Positions 22,115 to 30,047 of a DNA stretch of 47,429 nucleotides are shown one piece after another. The stretch comes from a virus. The stretch is taken from the IMG/VR virus record IMGVR_UViG_3300044946_000155, positions 1-47,429 of that record; one strand, written 5' to 3'. Both the position numbers and the translations under genes were made by a program. Position 1 is the stretch's first letter; every line of letters starts with the position of its first letter. Below the pieces are notes generated by a model. That model was not told the origin of the DNA, did no database searches, and saw only the letters and a program-made list of their open reading frames with translations.

Positions 22115-23398
22115 TTAAGGGACAATTCCGCCGCCAAATTCGCGGCTTAACAACGGATACACATCTACGGCGACGGTATCTTGCGGCTGAATCTGACGGT
22201 CACCCACGGCTGGTTTCTTCTTCGTTGCTTCTTTCGCGCCGGCCTCGAAGGTCTGCATAAGCTTCAAGGCCTCGTCTTCCTGCTGCTCGATGCGCCGGTA
22301 TCTCGCCAGCAAATACATGTGCATGAGCGGAATCCATGACGACGGGAGTCGCAGAGTGTTCGCGGCCATGCCTGGCGAGTAGAGCTGGGGCGCGCGCAGG
22401 CCTTTGAACATGCAGTTCAGCTCATAAACCGGTGTGCCGGCCGGCCAGTTCTGCGCGTTCGTTCCGCCCAGGCCTCGCACCAGGCTGATGAGATTGTTTC
22501 CGGACAAGGTGTACGCCACGATTTCATAATTCGCCACGATGCCGAGTCCGCTGTTGTCATTCGCCGGACTTCCGATCTGCGCGAGTCCGAAGGGTAAAAC
22601 CCACCCCGTCATGCCTGAAGTCTGCGCCACGGCGGATAAGGGATTCATCCCCACACTGAGCAAGCCCACGCCGGCGGTGCGATCGGGCTGCGTGAATAAT
22701 TCGACGATCAGCGTGTCGGCCACCTGGGTGTAGGACATCATGCCCGAGAGCGCGGTGATGGTGTTGTGACGGAAGGCGAGGCTCGATGAGCCAAGGAACA
22801 GCGGATAGCCGTCATACCAGGCGTCAGAGAGCGTCTGCCAGTCACCAGGCATGAGGTAATTCGCTTTTCCCTGCTGCGTCCCGAAGCCGCTCATGTCGGG
22901 GATGCCTCCGTTCAATCCGGAGAGGCGATTGAGCGCATCGTTGAGCCAGCGAAAGACCTGCGATGCGCTGGCGACGGGTCCGCCCGAATCAGGCAGAAAT
23001 GCGCTGTTGCCGAACGGTGGAGTGATGACGTTAAACGTCGAAGTGAAGGTGATGTTTTCGGGTTGGCCGGTGAACGGACCGGGGAAGTTGTACTGCCACG
23101 TCTCGCCGCCGGGAGAGTTGCCAAGGTAGATGTTAATCGCGGTGACGAATCTTAGCGTCTGCCCGCCGATGATGACGCTAAACGACTGGTTTGCGGCCAG
23201 CGTGATCTGCATCTCCGGACCGGGAGATGTCTCGCCCCAGATGTCAACATAGGTCGCTACTGCGTAGTACGTGCCGGCGGGAAAAAAGGGTGCGGTGGAT
23301 CCGGCAATGACGGAAATTTCGCTGCCTGGAGGAGCGAGGACGCCGGGAAGGTCGGGGACCGCTTCCCGCGCCGAAAGAATTACGTCTCCAACGAACAT
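22115..23398 (-). CDS. Head-completion / gp4-like DNA-stabilisation protein (427 aa)
   Basis: MFVGDVILSAREAVPDLPGV is the usual beginning of podovirus neck proteins that bind the portal. A beta-domain insert follows (FFPAGTYYAVATYVDIWGET). The C-terminal half is helical with QVFRWLNDALNRLSGL and LARYRRIEQQEDEALKLMQT. By order (capsid, small decoration, this gene) it should be the portal-tail adaptor. No enzyme motif. Confidence 0.65.
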   Translation of the reverse strand: MFVGDVILSAREAVPDLPGVLAPPGSEISVIAGSTAPFFPAGTYYAVATYVDIWGETSPGPEMQITLAANQSFSVIIGGQTLRFVTAINIYLGNSPGGETWQYNFPGPFTGQPENITFTSTFNVITPPFGNSAFLPDSGGPVASASQVFRWLNDALNRLSGLNGGIPDMSGFGTQQGKANYLMPGDWQTLSDAWYDGYPLFLGSSSLAFRHNTITALSGMMSYTQVADTLIVELFTQPDRTAGVGLLSVGMNPLSAVAQTSGMTGWVLPFGLAQIGSPANDNSGLGIVANYEIVAYTLSGNNLISLVRGLGGTNAQNWPAGTPVYELNCMFKGLRAPQLYSPGMAANTLRLPSSWIPLMHMYLLARYRRIEQQEDEALKLMQTFEAGAKEATKKKPAVGDRQIQPQDTVAVDVYPLLSREFGGGIVP

Positions 23399-23419
23399 AG
23401 GGGCGCGGTCCCCTTTCTG

Positions 23420-23821
23420 CTATGGGTTTCCAAAAAATTCCGAGTTGATGGTTGCGGTCGTCGTCGCTCCGCCTAGTGTCGTCGAAAAGCTCAGGCTGGT
23501 GGCCTGAATGTCCGTGATGATTTCCACGCTCACATCGAAATTCTGGCCGGCCGCTGTCGCCGGTAGGAGTGCCGGCTTGACCACGACGACGTTTGTACCG
23601 TCGGTCACGGTGACAGCTCCGATCGCGGCAGTCGTCACGGCATTGACTCCGCTCGATTTCACCCGCAGCCGGCCTTTCGTGATCGGTTGCGAAAACGTGA
23701 GTGTGATCGGTCCACTGGCCGTCTGTGCGGTTACGTCGTAAACCTGCACGATCGGCGCGCCCAGGCCCAGCATTGCACTCGCGGAGGTGTTGACAAACGG
23801 TGTCTGTAATTGCTGCGTCAT
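23420..23821 (-). CDS. Small beta-rich head protein, decoration-like (133 aa)
   Basis: Thr/Val/Ala-rich with many short strands (VQVYDVTAQTASGPITLTFS). Lies directly downstream of the major capsid gene behind an AGGAG site. Probably a capsid decoration or stabilisation protein; inferred from place and composition. Confidence 0.6.
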   Translation of the reverse strand: MTQQLQTPFVNTSASAMLGLGAPIVQVYDVTAQTASGPITLTFSQPITKGRLRVKSSGVNAVTTAAIGAVTVTDGTNVVVVKPALLPATAAGQNFDVSVEIITDIQATSLSFSTTLGGATTTATINSEFFGNP

Positions 23822-23844
23822 TTCGTTTCTCCTGGTGTCTCGCT

Positions 23845-23880
23845 CCAGGCCTGAAGGCCTTGCCGGCCATTCAAGCCTGG
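23845..23880 (-). promoter_or_regulatory. Hairpin between capsid and decoration genes
   Basis: CCAGGCTTGAATGGCC and GGCCTTCAGGCCTGG (read on the - strand) pair nearly along their full length. No T-run follows, so an attenuator or processing site that lets more capsid than downstream mRNA persist is likely. Confidence 0.55.
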
Positions 23881-23896
23881 TAGGGAGAAGAGTGCT

Positions 23897-24880
23897 TTAG
23901 TTCACGCCGTAGTAGCTGCCATTCATGCGCGGAGAGATGCAGGACATCTGCCAGGTGGTGTAGAGATTGCTCACTAGCACGCGCTGGTTGCTCGGCTGAA
24001 TGAATGGGTCGCACACGAAGTAATCCGCCCGATGCCAGACCGGGAAAATGTACTTCGAGTTCAGTAAGTAGCCCTTACCCGCCGGTGGGAAGGGATCAGG
24101 GAAGCACAACGCTGTGTTGAAAATGAAATGGGAACGGAAGCCGGCCTGCATCGCCCCTTCATCCTGAATGTTGTTCGTATACCGGATGAGTTGCGTAAAG
24201 CTGTTCTGGAAGTTATAGAAGCTGATCGGTGTCAGCACCATGATGTCGGGCAGATCGTAACCGAACTGTCCCACCAGGCCGAAGGCGCTGTTAGCAACGA
24301 CCGGAGTAAGAGCGGTGCCGCCGGCGTTGACTGGAGCTTGCGCCTTGAACCAGGAGTTCGCCGCCACGCTGCGATCGATGCCGCCAATAACGTTCGCCTG
24401 CTGGAAAACCCAGGAGTCGATATCGTCAATGTCGAGGGTCGTATTTTGCGGCGGTTGATGCCACAGAGCGCGCGAAAGCTTCATGAGTAGAGAGCCAGTC
24501 GCCTCGATCCATTTTGTGTTGATGATGTCCAGAGCGGATCCACGGTTGAGCACGATATCTGTAACCGGGATAGATACGTTCTGGTAGTACGGCCGCCAGC
24601 GTTGGTCAATCGGGGTGACGGTATCGACCACGTTGGGGGTAAGAATTTCCGTTCCGTAGTATGCTCCGCCGCTCAAGTTCTCCATGAACATCGCCGGATA
24701 GATCAGCTCGCCCATGCCGAACTTTTTGCCTTGCCTCTGCATCGCCCAGAACAGAATCGACGGCAAAAACGTATTGTCCGCGACTACCGGATAGATAAAC
24801 TTTTCCGTAATCGCGTTCATCGTCGCCGTCAACGCCGCAGTCGGGGTGTTAATCCCTGTGCCCTGTCCACCGAATGCCAT
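23897..24880 (-). CDS. Major capsid protein (327 aa)
   Basis: Contains ITEKFIYPVVADNTFLPSIL, a stretch with QRWRPYYQNVSIPVTDIVLN and YLLNSKYIFPVWHRADYFVC. Length, single-copy position right after a scaffold-like gene and the alternating strand/helix build fit an HK97-fold podovirus coat protein. I recognise the pattern, not a close named relative. The ATG is at 24880, 24 bases after the scaffold gene stop. Confidence 0.75.
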   Translation of the reverse strand: MAFGGQGTGINTPTAALTATMNAITEKFIYPVVADNTFLPSILFWAMQRQGKKFGMGELIYPAMFMENLSGGAYYGTEILTPNVVDTVTPIDQRWRPYYQNVSIPVTDIVLNRGSALDIINTKWIEATGSLLMKLSRALWHQPPQNTTLDIDDIDSWVFQQANVIGGIDRSVAANSWFKAQAPVNAGGTALTPVVANSAFGLVGQFGYDLPDIMVLTPISFYNFQNSFTQLIRYTNNIQDEGAMQAGFRSHFIFNTALCFPDPFPPAGKGYLLNSKYIFPVWHRADYFVCDPFIQPSNQRVLVSNLYTTWQMSCISPRMNGSYYGVN

Positions 24881-24904
24881 TGCTGTTACTCCTGCACTGC
24901 AAAA

Positions 24905-25762
24905 TTACTGCACTGTAAACAGCGTTCCCGCGATGCTGGGGTCACCGAACGCCTCTTGAAGCTTTTCTCTGATCGAAACTGGCCTGCCGTTCTTCCCCGT
25001 CTCCGGAGCTGACTCGAAGGAGATCCCGCCGGAGCCTGGCTGCGGCTGTCCCAGGTTCGCCATAAACTCGCCGCGCGCTTTCTGGTAGCCCTCGTCATAG
25101 CCTTCCTTGCGTACCTTCTCGGTATCGACTTTCGCCGCGATGGGACCGGACATTTCTTTCGCCGCGCGCGCTACGTCCGGAAAACCAATCTCGTCCTTGT
25201 AGCCTTTGTTGACGGCCATCTGCAGCACGTCTTCGTACTTCGCGCTGAAGCCGGCCGGCTTTTCGCCGGTCGTCAACCAGTCGAGCCAGGCAAGGCGGGT
25301 GTGATCGTTCTTGTACGCGCCGATCGCGTCATACAGGCCGCGCTTGACGATGTTCACATCGTTCCGCATGGGGTTGATAACCGCATCGAGCAGCGGCTTA
25401 TAGAGCGGATCGTCCGCGAGCTGTACGCCGGCCTCCGTCGTAGTCGTGCGGGTCGCGGTGGCCACGGCCTGACGAAGATGCTGCGGAATGTCGCCTTTTA
25501 TAAGCTGGTCGTAGGTCAGTCCGGTAGCGGCGGAGACGTTCTCCAGCACGCGCGCGAGCGTATCGACGGCGCGGCGTTGTGTCTGTTCGCGCTGGTCGAG
25601 TTCGGCAGAGCGAGTGGTCAAGGTCTGTTCGAGTTCGCCGCGTGATGCCGCGTTTTGCCGGCGAAATTCACCGAACGAAACCTCTTCGCCGTTGATGGTA
25701 AATTTCGCGTCGTCCGGATATGCCGCTTTGTCCTCGACTACTTTTTTCCAATCGACTGCCAT
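24905..25762 (-). CDS. Scaffold-like protein (285 aa)
   Basis: Starts MAVDWKKVVEDKAAYPDDAK with FTINGEEVSFGEFRRQNA, then a coiled coil (EQTLTTRSAELDQREQTQRR), helical centre and a Gly/Pro-rich end ASIAGT. Such acidic helical proteins upstream of the capsid gene guide capsid assembly and leave later. Function inferred from sequence style and gene order. Confidence 0.7.
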   Translation of the reverse strand: MAVDWKKVVEDKAAYPDDAKFTINGEEVSFGEFRRQNAASRGELEQTLTTRSAELDQREQTQRRAVDTLARVLENVSAATGLTYDQLIKGDIPQHLRQAVATATRTTTTEAGVQLADDPLYKPLLDAVINPMRNDVNIVKRGLYDAIGAYKNDHTRLAWLDWLTTGEKPAGFSAKYEDVLQMAVNKGYKDEIGFPDVARAAKEMSGPIAAKVDTEKVRKEGYDEGYQKARGEFMANLGQPQPGSGGISFESAPETGKNGRPVSIREKLQEAFGDPSIAGTLFTVQ

Positions 25763-25763
25763 A

Positions 25764-26201
25764 TCACGCTCCTGGTGCTCCTGGTGCGCCTCCGCCGGCG
25801 AGTAGTGCGCCGATGTCTGGCCCTGCGCCGGTCGAGCCGGCCATCGGACCTACGCCGGCCGAGTTCATGATCGGGCGGACGCTCTGCACTACCTGGGCGG
25901 CGGTTTGGCCGGTTTTGATGGCGCGCTCTAGCGACGTGCGCGCTTTAGAAATGTCGGTCGCCATGTCGGGGATCCGCATCGCGGCCATGAGATAGGCCTG
26001 CGCCAGTGCATCGTTGACCTGGCGCAACATGGCGACCATGCCTTGTGGGTTTGCGCCGTCGAGCTGCTGCGTTGCGCCTTGCAAGGCCTGTGCCTGCGGG
26101 GAAGGGGTTCCTGCAGGCACCGCGCCCTGTGTCGGTCCGCCAGCTCCGGCCAACATCTGGAGGATGTTCTGCGCTTCCGCTGTTTGGACAGGTGGGGGCA
26201 T
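25764..26201 (-). CDS. Head-assembly-region protein, Ala/Gly/Pro-rich (145 aa)
   Basis: Start MPPPVQTAEAQNILQMLAGA; a helical centre (GMVAMLRQVNDALAQAYLMA) is flanked by flexible Gly/Ala/Pro ends. Follows the 64-aa gene with two bases between. A minor head protein or scaffold helper is likely; no motif to decide. Confidence 0.6.
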   Translation of the reverse strand: MPPPVQTAEAQNILQMLAGAGGPTQGAVPAGTPSPQAQALQGATQQLDGANPQGMVAMLRQVNDALAQAYLMAAMRIPDMATDISKARTSLERAIKTGQTAAQVVQSVRPIMNSAGVGPMAGSTGAGPDIGALLAGGGAPGAPGA

Positions 26202-26203
26202 TG

Positions 26204-26398
26204 TCAGAATCCGTCGTGCCTCGGAATATCCGGCGGGATGTAGCCCAGAGGATCCTTGGCCTCTCCGATTTCAGGGTTCGCCGGCGTCCAGCCTTCCTGC
26301 CCACGACTCGGCCCGACGTAGAGCGGCGATTTGATTTCGTCGGGGCTAAAGCCTGGTCCTAGCCGTTCCAGTCTCGGTCTTTCTCTCTCTGCTGCCAT
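26204..26398 (-). CDS. Small protein of unknown function before the head genes (64 aa)
   Basis: MAAERERPRLERLGPGFSPD then polar and proline-rich. AAGGAGAGA lies 6-14 bases before the ATG. First of a tight group that runs into scaffold and capsid. An 8-base inverted repeat GGAAGCTT/AAGCTTCC (about 26423-26450) lies in its upstream region. Confidence 0.6.
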   Translation of the reverse strand: MAAERERPRLERLGPGFSPDEIKSPLYVGPSRGQEGWTPANPEIGEAKDPLGYIPPDIPRHDGF

Positions 26399-26509
26399 CT
26401 CGTCTCTCCTTGGGGAAGCGCCGGAAGCTTTTGACGGGGGGAAGCTTCCATGCGCCTGTTCAGTTCCCCGTCATTTTTGGATTTTTTTGACTTCTCGGTT
26501 GTCTATTGG

Positions 26510-26572
26510 CTAGACGACCCTACGGCGTCCCCTGCGGGAGCGCCGGCGTGCGCGCCTTACTACAACTGCCAT
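26510..26572 (-). CDS. Arginine-rich micro-peptide, protamine-like (20 aa)
   Basis: Twenty residues, MAVVVRRARRRSRRGRRRVV, ten of them arginine. A very strong GGGAGGT lies 7-13 bases before the ATG, better than most genes here. It sits in the head-gene cluster, 28 bases after the 87-aa gene. The composition resembles protamine or viral core peptides that bind packaged DNA; this is inference. The 26399-26509 stretch has no other gene I can support. Confidence 0.5.
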   Translation of the reverse strand: MAVVVRRARRRSRRGRRRVV

Positions 26573-26600
26573 ATGCTTACCTCCCTTCCAAGCGCGAGCA

Positions 26601-26864
26601 TCAAGCGGCTGCTCTCTGCTGCACTTCATGGTCGGACAACACCCGCCCGTCTCGTGCATCGCCGTAAATATCTAGCAATGTTCTGGCGCAACGTTCCAGC
26701 CAGTGGTGGCGCTCTATCTCGTCCGAGAAACCCCAAAAAATTTCGCGTTCGACAGTCAAAGGGACAGTAAGCTTTCCATGCAGCGCGAGCTGACAGGTCA
26801 CAAGCGCGTTCGCGCAATCGTCGTACCTGACCAGCTCTAAACCCTGAGTGCCTTTGAGCCTCAT
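26601..26864 (-). CDS. Small protein of unknown function (87 aa)
   Basis: Start taken at ATG 26864 (MRLKGTQGLELVRYDD), because the longer frame begins inside the terminator at 26938. No good ribosome binding site is visible. Contains TVPLTVEREIFWGFSDEIER. No family recognised. Confidence 0.5.
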   Translation of the reverse strand: MRLKGTQGLELVRYDDCANALVTCQLALHGKLTVPLTVEREIFWGFSDEIERHHWLERCARTLLDIYGDARDGRVLSDHEVQQRAAA

Positions 26865-26906
26865 GGGGATAAGTAAAACGCCGGGAAATCTCAGGGTCAA
26901 AAAGTA

Positions 26907-26928
26907 GCTGGAAACATGCGTGCCGGAT
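26907..26928. repeat. 22-base direct repeat, copy 2
   Basis: GCTGGAAACATGCGTGCCGG plus AT, identical to 15885-15906. It lies between a terminator and the start of the 87-aa gene, in apparent non-coding sequence. Confidence 0.7.
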
Positions 26929-26937
26929 TTTGAGCAC

Positions 26938-26967
26938 AAAAAAAGGCACCGTCTGCCAAACGGTGCC
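26938..26967 (-). terminator. Rho-independent terminator (- strand)
   Basis: GGCACCGT (26945-26952) pairs with ACGGTGCC (26960-26967); on the - strand seven Ts follow. It ends the transcript that carries the decoration-like genes (27068-28645). Bases 26968-27067 carry only a TAGCCA/TGGCTA inverted repeat. Confidence 0.85.
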
Positions 26968-27067
26968 TTCACGTTCTGAATGAAGATTCTCTTTATGGCT
27001 CTAGAGATGTCACGCGACTCTCCAGTTAGCCAGTAAGACTACTCTTGCTCCCGAAGAGTTGGCTAGT

Positions 27068-27307
27068 TTAGCGGAATCCCACAATCCAGCGCCGTACTTC
27101 CTCGGGATTGCTGATCCAGCCGGGAACCAACAGCAGGCCTACGCCGATTAAATTGCCTGCGTGGTTCTCAAAGCGTGGGTTCTTTTTCATATCACTGAGC
27201 ATCGACGCGAACGCATTCGTGATGTCGTTCGCGTCAAGATATTCCAACGCGCGTTTCTTTGCCCACTCCAGATACTCCTGATCTTGTTTTTCTTCCTCTT
27301 CGCTCAT
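27068..27307 (-). CDS. Small helical protein of unknown function (79 aa)
   Basis: ATGA overlap with the previous gene. Acidic start MSEEEEKQDQEYLEWAKKRA, then GNLIGVGLLLVPGWISNPEE. Last gene before the terminator. Probably a head accessory protein by position. Confidence 0.6.
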   Translation of the reverse strand: MSEEEEKQDQEYLEWAKKRALEYLDANDITNAFASMLSDMKKNPRFENHAGNLIGVGLLLVPGWISNPEEVRRWIVGFR

Positions 27308-27720
27308 GTCGTCGTCGGTGGATTTGCTTCCGGATCCGCCAGCATGATCGCAATCAGATTTTTTGCCTGCTGGTATGCATCGTTGAGCGAGTGCATCGTG
27401 GGGTTGGCAAACATCGTCGCGGCCAGTTGGACCAGGAGGACCTGGTTCTCGTTCTCGGTGTCGATCGGAGCCGGGATCGTCTCTCCTATCGACACCTGGG
27501 AGCCGGAAGCGTGCGAGGTTACAACGCCGGCCGTTCCGCGCGTCACTTGCAGCGCATTCGCTTCCGCTGCGTCGGTGATCGTCATGTACTCGGCATCGAT
27601 GAGCAAAATCACTCCGGCCGCGGCCGTGGTCGATTCTTCTTCGAGCATCACTTCCGTGTCGGTCGAGTTGTTCATGCTCGAAGAGAGTACGGCGGTTTCA
27701 ATACTGGCGCTTGTGACCAT
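27304..27720 (-). CDS. Capsid decoration-like protein (138 aa)
   Basis: The centre ILLIDAEYMTITDAAEANAL followed by TRGTAGVVTSHASGSQV is typical for phage head decoration or fibre proteins. The end HSLNDAYQQAKNLIAIMLAD matches HQLADAYKNAKNLVQLMRDE in the neighbouring 179-aa protein, so both share a C-terminal helix likely used for the same contact. Overlaps the previous gene by 23 bases. Confidence 0.65.
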   Translation of the reverse strand: MVTSASIETAVLSSSMNNSTDTEVMLEEESTTAAAGVILLIDAEYMTITDAAEANALQVTRGTAGVVTSHASGSQVSIGETIPAPIDTENENQVLLVQLAATMFANPTMHSLNDAYQQAKNLIAIMLADPEANPPTTT

Positions 27721-28237
27721 GAGCCGCCTCCCTGTCTTTCGCCGCTGCTTCTGCTTTGTCGGCCTTGGCTTTTTCGGCTGCTGCTATTTTGTCAGCCTTG
27801 GCTTTTTCGGCCTTAGCTGCTTTCTCGGCCGCAGCCGCTTTCTCAGCTTCGGCTGCTTTCGCGGCCTCGGCTGCTTCCTCGTCGCGCATGAGCTGTACCA
27901 GGTTCTTTGCGTTCTTGTAGGCATCGGCTAGCTGGTGGAGGTTTGACTTGGTGAAAATAATCGCTGCGATGACTAGCAAAAATTGCTGTTCCTGGGTGAG
28001 CGGTTCTTCCGGCTCCGGCTCCGACTCCGGATTTTCGGGTTCTGGTTCGTCTCCAGGATGCGGCGGCAATGCGCCTGGATCGCCCTCTGTTGCGTCGTTG
28101 GACTCGTCGTGAGGGTTTCCCTCGTTTTCCCCTTCGCCTTCGCGTTGCTGCTGGTCTTCCTCGCGTTCTTCTGCCATCACACGCCTCCTCGCCTTCTTCT
28201 TCGGGATTTTTTTAGCGGGTTTTTTGTTGGCTGGCAT
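27698..28237 (-). CDS. Basic-acidic-helical protein with KAEKAKADK repeats (179 aa)
   Basis: Lys-rich start (PANKKPAKKIPKKKARRR), a long acidic Glu/Pro/Asn linker to about residue 80, helix HQLADAYKNAKNLVQLMRDE, and then Ala/Lys/Glu repeats forming a coiled coil. Shares the HxLxDAYxxAKNL motif with the 138-aa protein downstream. Perhaps a head fibre or packaging-chamber protein; no enzymatic motif. Confidence 0.6.
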   Translation of the reverse strand: MPANKKPAKKIPKKKARRRVMAEEREEDQQQREGEGENEGNPHDESNDATEGDPGALPPHPGDEPEPENPESEPEPEEPLTQEQQFLLVIAAIIFTKSNLHQLADAYKNAKNLVQLMRDEEAAEAAKAAEAEKAAAAEKAAKAEKAKADKIAAAEKAKADKAEAAAKDREAAHGHKRQY

Positions 28238-28255
28238 CGAGGGAAATATACGCCT

Positions 28256-28645
28256 CTATGTGGGGTGAGATGCAAGCCAATGTTTCCAGGCGCGCTCCTC
28301 TTCGTTGACTTCAAGCGCCCGCATGTCGCTTAACTCTCCTGGAGTCCAGGTGCGAATGTGAGTCGGCTGGCCGAGGTTAATTTTTATTTTCCGGAATTGG
28401 CCTACGTAACCAACATTTCTGCGGGTGAGAGCAGCACATAAGCCGTGAATGTACGGGAAAACGGGAATTTGCTCTATTTCAATGCGCGTACCACGCCACG
28501 CGAAGTATCTCTTTGCGGCAGCGAACGCTGCTCCTTCGCTGCGGGTCCAGATGTAGCGGCGGTCGTCCAGTTTTCGGCTGCGGAGAAAGCGAATCGTCGT
28601 CAGGTACAGGACGGTTTCGGGCTGGGGCTTATGGGAGCGGGGCAT
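28256..28645 (-). CDS. Protein of unknown function (129 aa) beside the origin
   Basis: MPRSHKPQPETVLYLTTIRF with basic and aromatic residues, then VNEEERAWKHWLASHPT. No known domain. The ribosome binding site is weak. It begins about 100 bases from the first origin iteron, so its promoter may overlap oriV. Confidence 0.55.
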   Translation of the reverse strand: MPRSHKPQPETVLYLTTIRFLRSRKLDDRRYIWTRSEGAAFAAAKRYFAWRGTRIEIEQIPVFPYIHGLCAALTRRNVGYVGQFRKIKINLGQPTHIRTWTPGELSDMRALEVNEEERAWKHWLASHPT

Positions 28646-28745
28646 TCGGGTTTATGGAGAAAAATTTATCACCAGCGGGGGTCGCGCGCGCGTACTGCTT
28701 AGAGTATTTAGATCTTCTTAGGTACTTAAAACCTATAAAAAGGAT

Positions 28746-28990
28746 GACTGCCAGTAAAGTGGGGGAAAACGGGGGTCAGACTGCCACTGGAATGGGTGTG
28801 GAAATCTCCAAAACTGCCACTAGAATGGGTGTGGAAAACTTTTGATGATGTGGAAAATGTTGAAAACTGATCTATTTAGAATCAATAACTTATAAGCATA
28901 AATTTAGGGAGTTTTAACGATTTCCACAGGTTTTTATTGGTTTTGATAGGGTCTTCAACTGATTATTTTTTCAGACACTTAACCTGTCAT
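28746..28990. other. Plasmid-type replication origin (oriV) with 33-base iterons
   Basis: ACTGCC begins at 28747, 28780 and 28813, exactly 33 bases apart, each followed by AxTGGG(T)GTGGAAA or a close variant. TGTGGAAAA (28830 and 28849) and ATTTCCACA (28920, opposite orientation) are one or two bases off the DnaA box. An AT-rich stretch (about 28868-28985) follows. It lies downstream of repA on the same segment. Bases 28991-29111 hold a GCGTCT/AGACGC inverted repeat (29042-29070) but no gene. Confidence 0.8.
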
Positions 28991-29111
28991 CCTGGCGGAC
29001 GATTAGGGCTTCGACGTTCCCTGTCGCACAAAATCACTGTGGCGTCTCAAGGCGCAAAGGGCTTAGACGCTGGTTTTTGGGCAACAAATCCGTAATTTGG
29101 TGGCAGTGTTC

Positions 29112-30047
29112 TTAGCCGATAGGTGTCAGCTCCTTTTTTTGAGGTAGGACAGCCGGCCGCGAGGGATAGAGTTTTAGTCCCTCGTCCATTAGCTCAACTG
29201 TCAATTCCGGATAAACCTGCTTCACTTGGCGCAGAACGTGTGGAAGCTTCTCTCTGAACTCGCTGGGGTATTGGTAGCTGCAGCCGAATTGTTCTGAAAG
29301 TTGTTTCCACGTGAAAATCTGCGGTTCTGGCTTTGCTCCGTTCGCAGGGTTAGAAACTAGAAAAGTGGTGTATGTTCCCCAGCTATACAAGTCCAAGCAC
29401 ATCGCGGAGTGCCGGAGTGCTTGCAGCGCGCGAAGATCGACGGGAACCGGATGATCCATGAGCGCCTTATAAAAGTGCTCATTGAGGACGATGTAAGAGT
29501 CGCTTGTTAGCCGGCCTGGAAAATTCGCTTCGTCCCACGCGGCGTAGCCTTCGTCGGTGAAGCGCAGGAAACGCCATCTCTTCGCAATGCAGGTGTCGTG
29601 CTTAAATTCAATCGTGCATCGGAAGAGGCGCATCATCTGATCCATCAACTTGTCGCGCTGATGCCCATGTGTGGTGCGAATCTCGTACCTTGCACAAAAT
29701 TTCTTGAATAGCCGGCTCAACATGATTTTTCGGTTGCCGGTTGACATTGCTTCCCAGCCAACCTCGAAAAGCAACAAGCGCGCCGGTGAGCCGTAGGGAT
29801 AGCGGCGTTGCGGCGGGTTTTTCATGTGCTTGCTGGTGTTCTCGCCGGATGACCAGATGTAGGGGTGAATGATGATCCGGACGCCGTTCTGACTGCGCTC
29901 CCAGTGATCGACGGGGCCGGGATCGCTTTGCGGCAGAGTGCAATGGACGAGCACCCTTGGGATCCTGCAGATTTCGTGTAGGTCGGGTTCACGCCTGTCC
30001 TGAATCATTTTTATGTACCTCTCGATTCGTTCAAAATTGATACGCAT
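29112..30047 (-). CDS. repA: Plasmid replication initiator, RepA (RepA_pRL-type)
   Basis: 311 aa. Two family signatures are clear: PYGSPARLLLFEVGWEAMST with RLFKKFCARYEIRTT and QRDKLMDQMMRLFRC, and LNEHFYKALMDHPVPVDLRA followed by LQALRHSAMCLDLYSW. The C-terminal part (FTWKQLSEQFGCSY, FREKLPHVLRQVKQVYPEL) also follows the family and is a winged-helix. Such proteins bind iterons and start replication of low-copy plasmids. The iterons at 28746 are the likely target. It sits between HTH and head genes within the phage cluster. Confidence 0.88.
   Translation of the reverse strand: MRINFERIERYIKMIQDRREPDLHEICRIPRVLVHCTLPQSDPGPVDHWERSQNGVRIIIHPYIWSSGENTSKHMKNPPQRRYPYGSPARLLLFEVGWEAMSTGNRKIMLSRLFKKFCARYEIRTTHGHQRDKLMDQMMRLFRCTIEFKHDTCIAKRWRFLRFTDEGYAAWDEANFPGRLTSDSYIVLNEHFYKALMDHPVPVDLRALQALRHSAMCLDLYSWGTYTTFLVSNPANGAKPEPQIFTWKQLSEQFGCSYQYPSEFREKLPHVLRQVKQVYPELTVELMDEGLKLYPSRPAVLPQKKELTPIG

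Noticed and set aside
26973-27067. Possible tRNA between terminator and the 79-aa gene
   Set aside because: There is an inverted repeat (TAGCCA/TGGCTA) but no T-arm GGTTCGA-type sequence, no anticodon arm and no CCA end.
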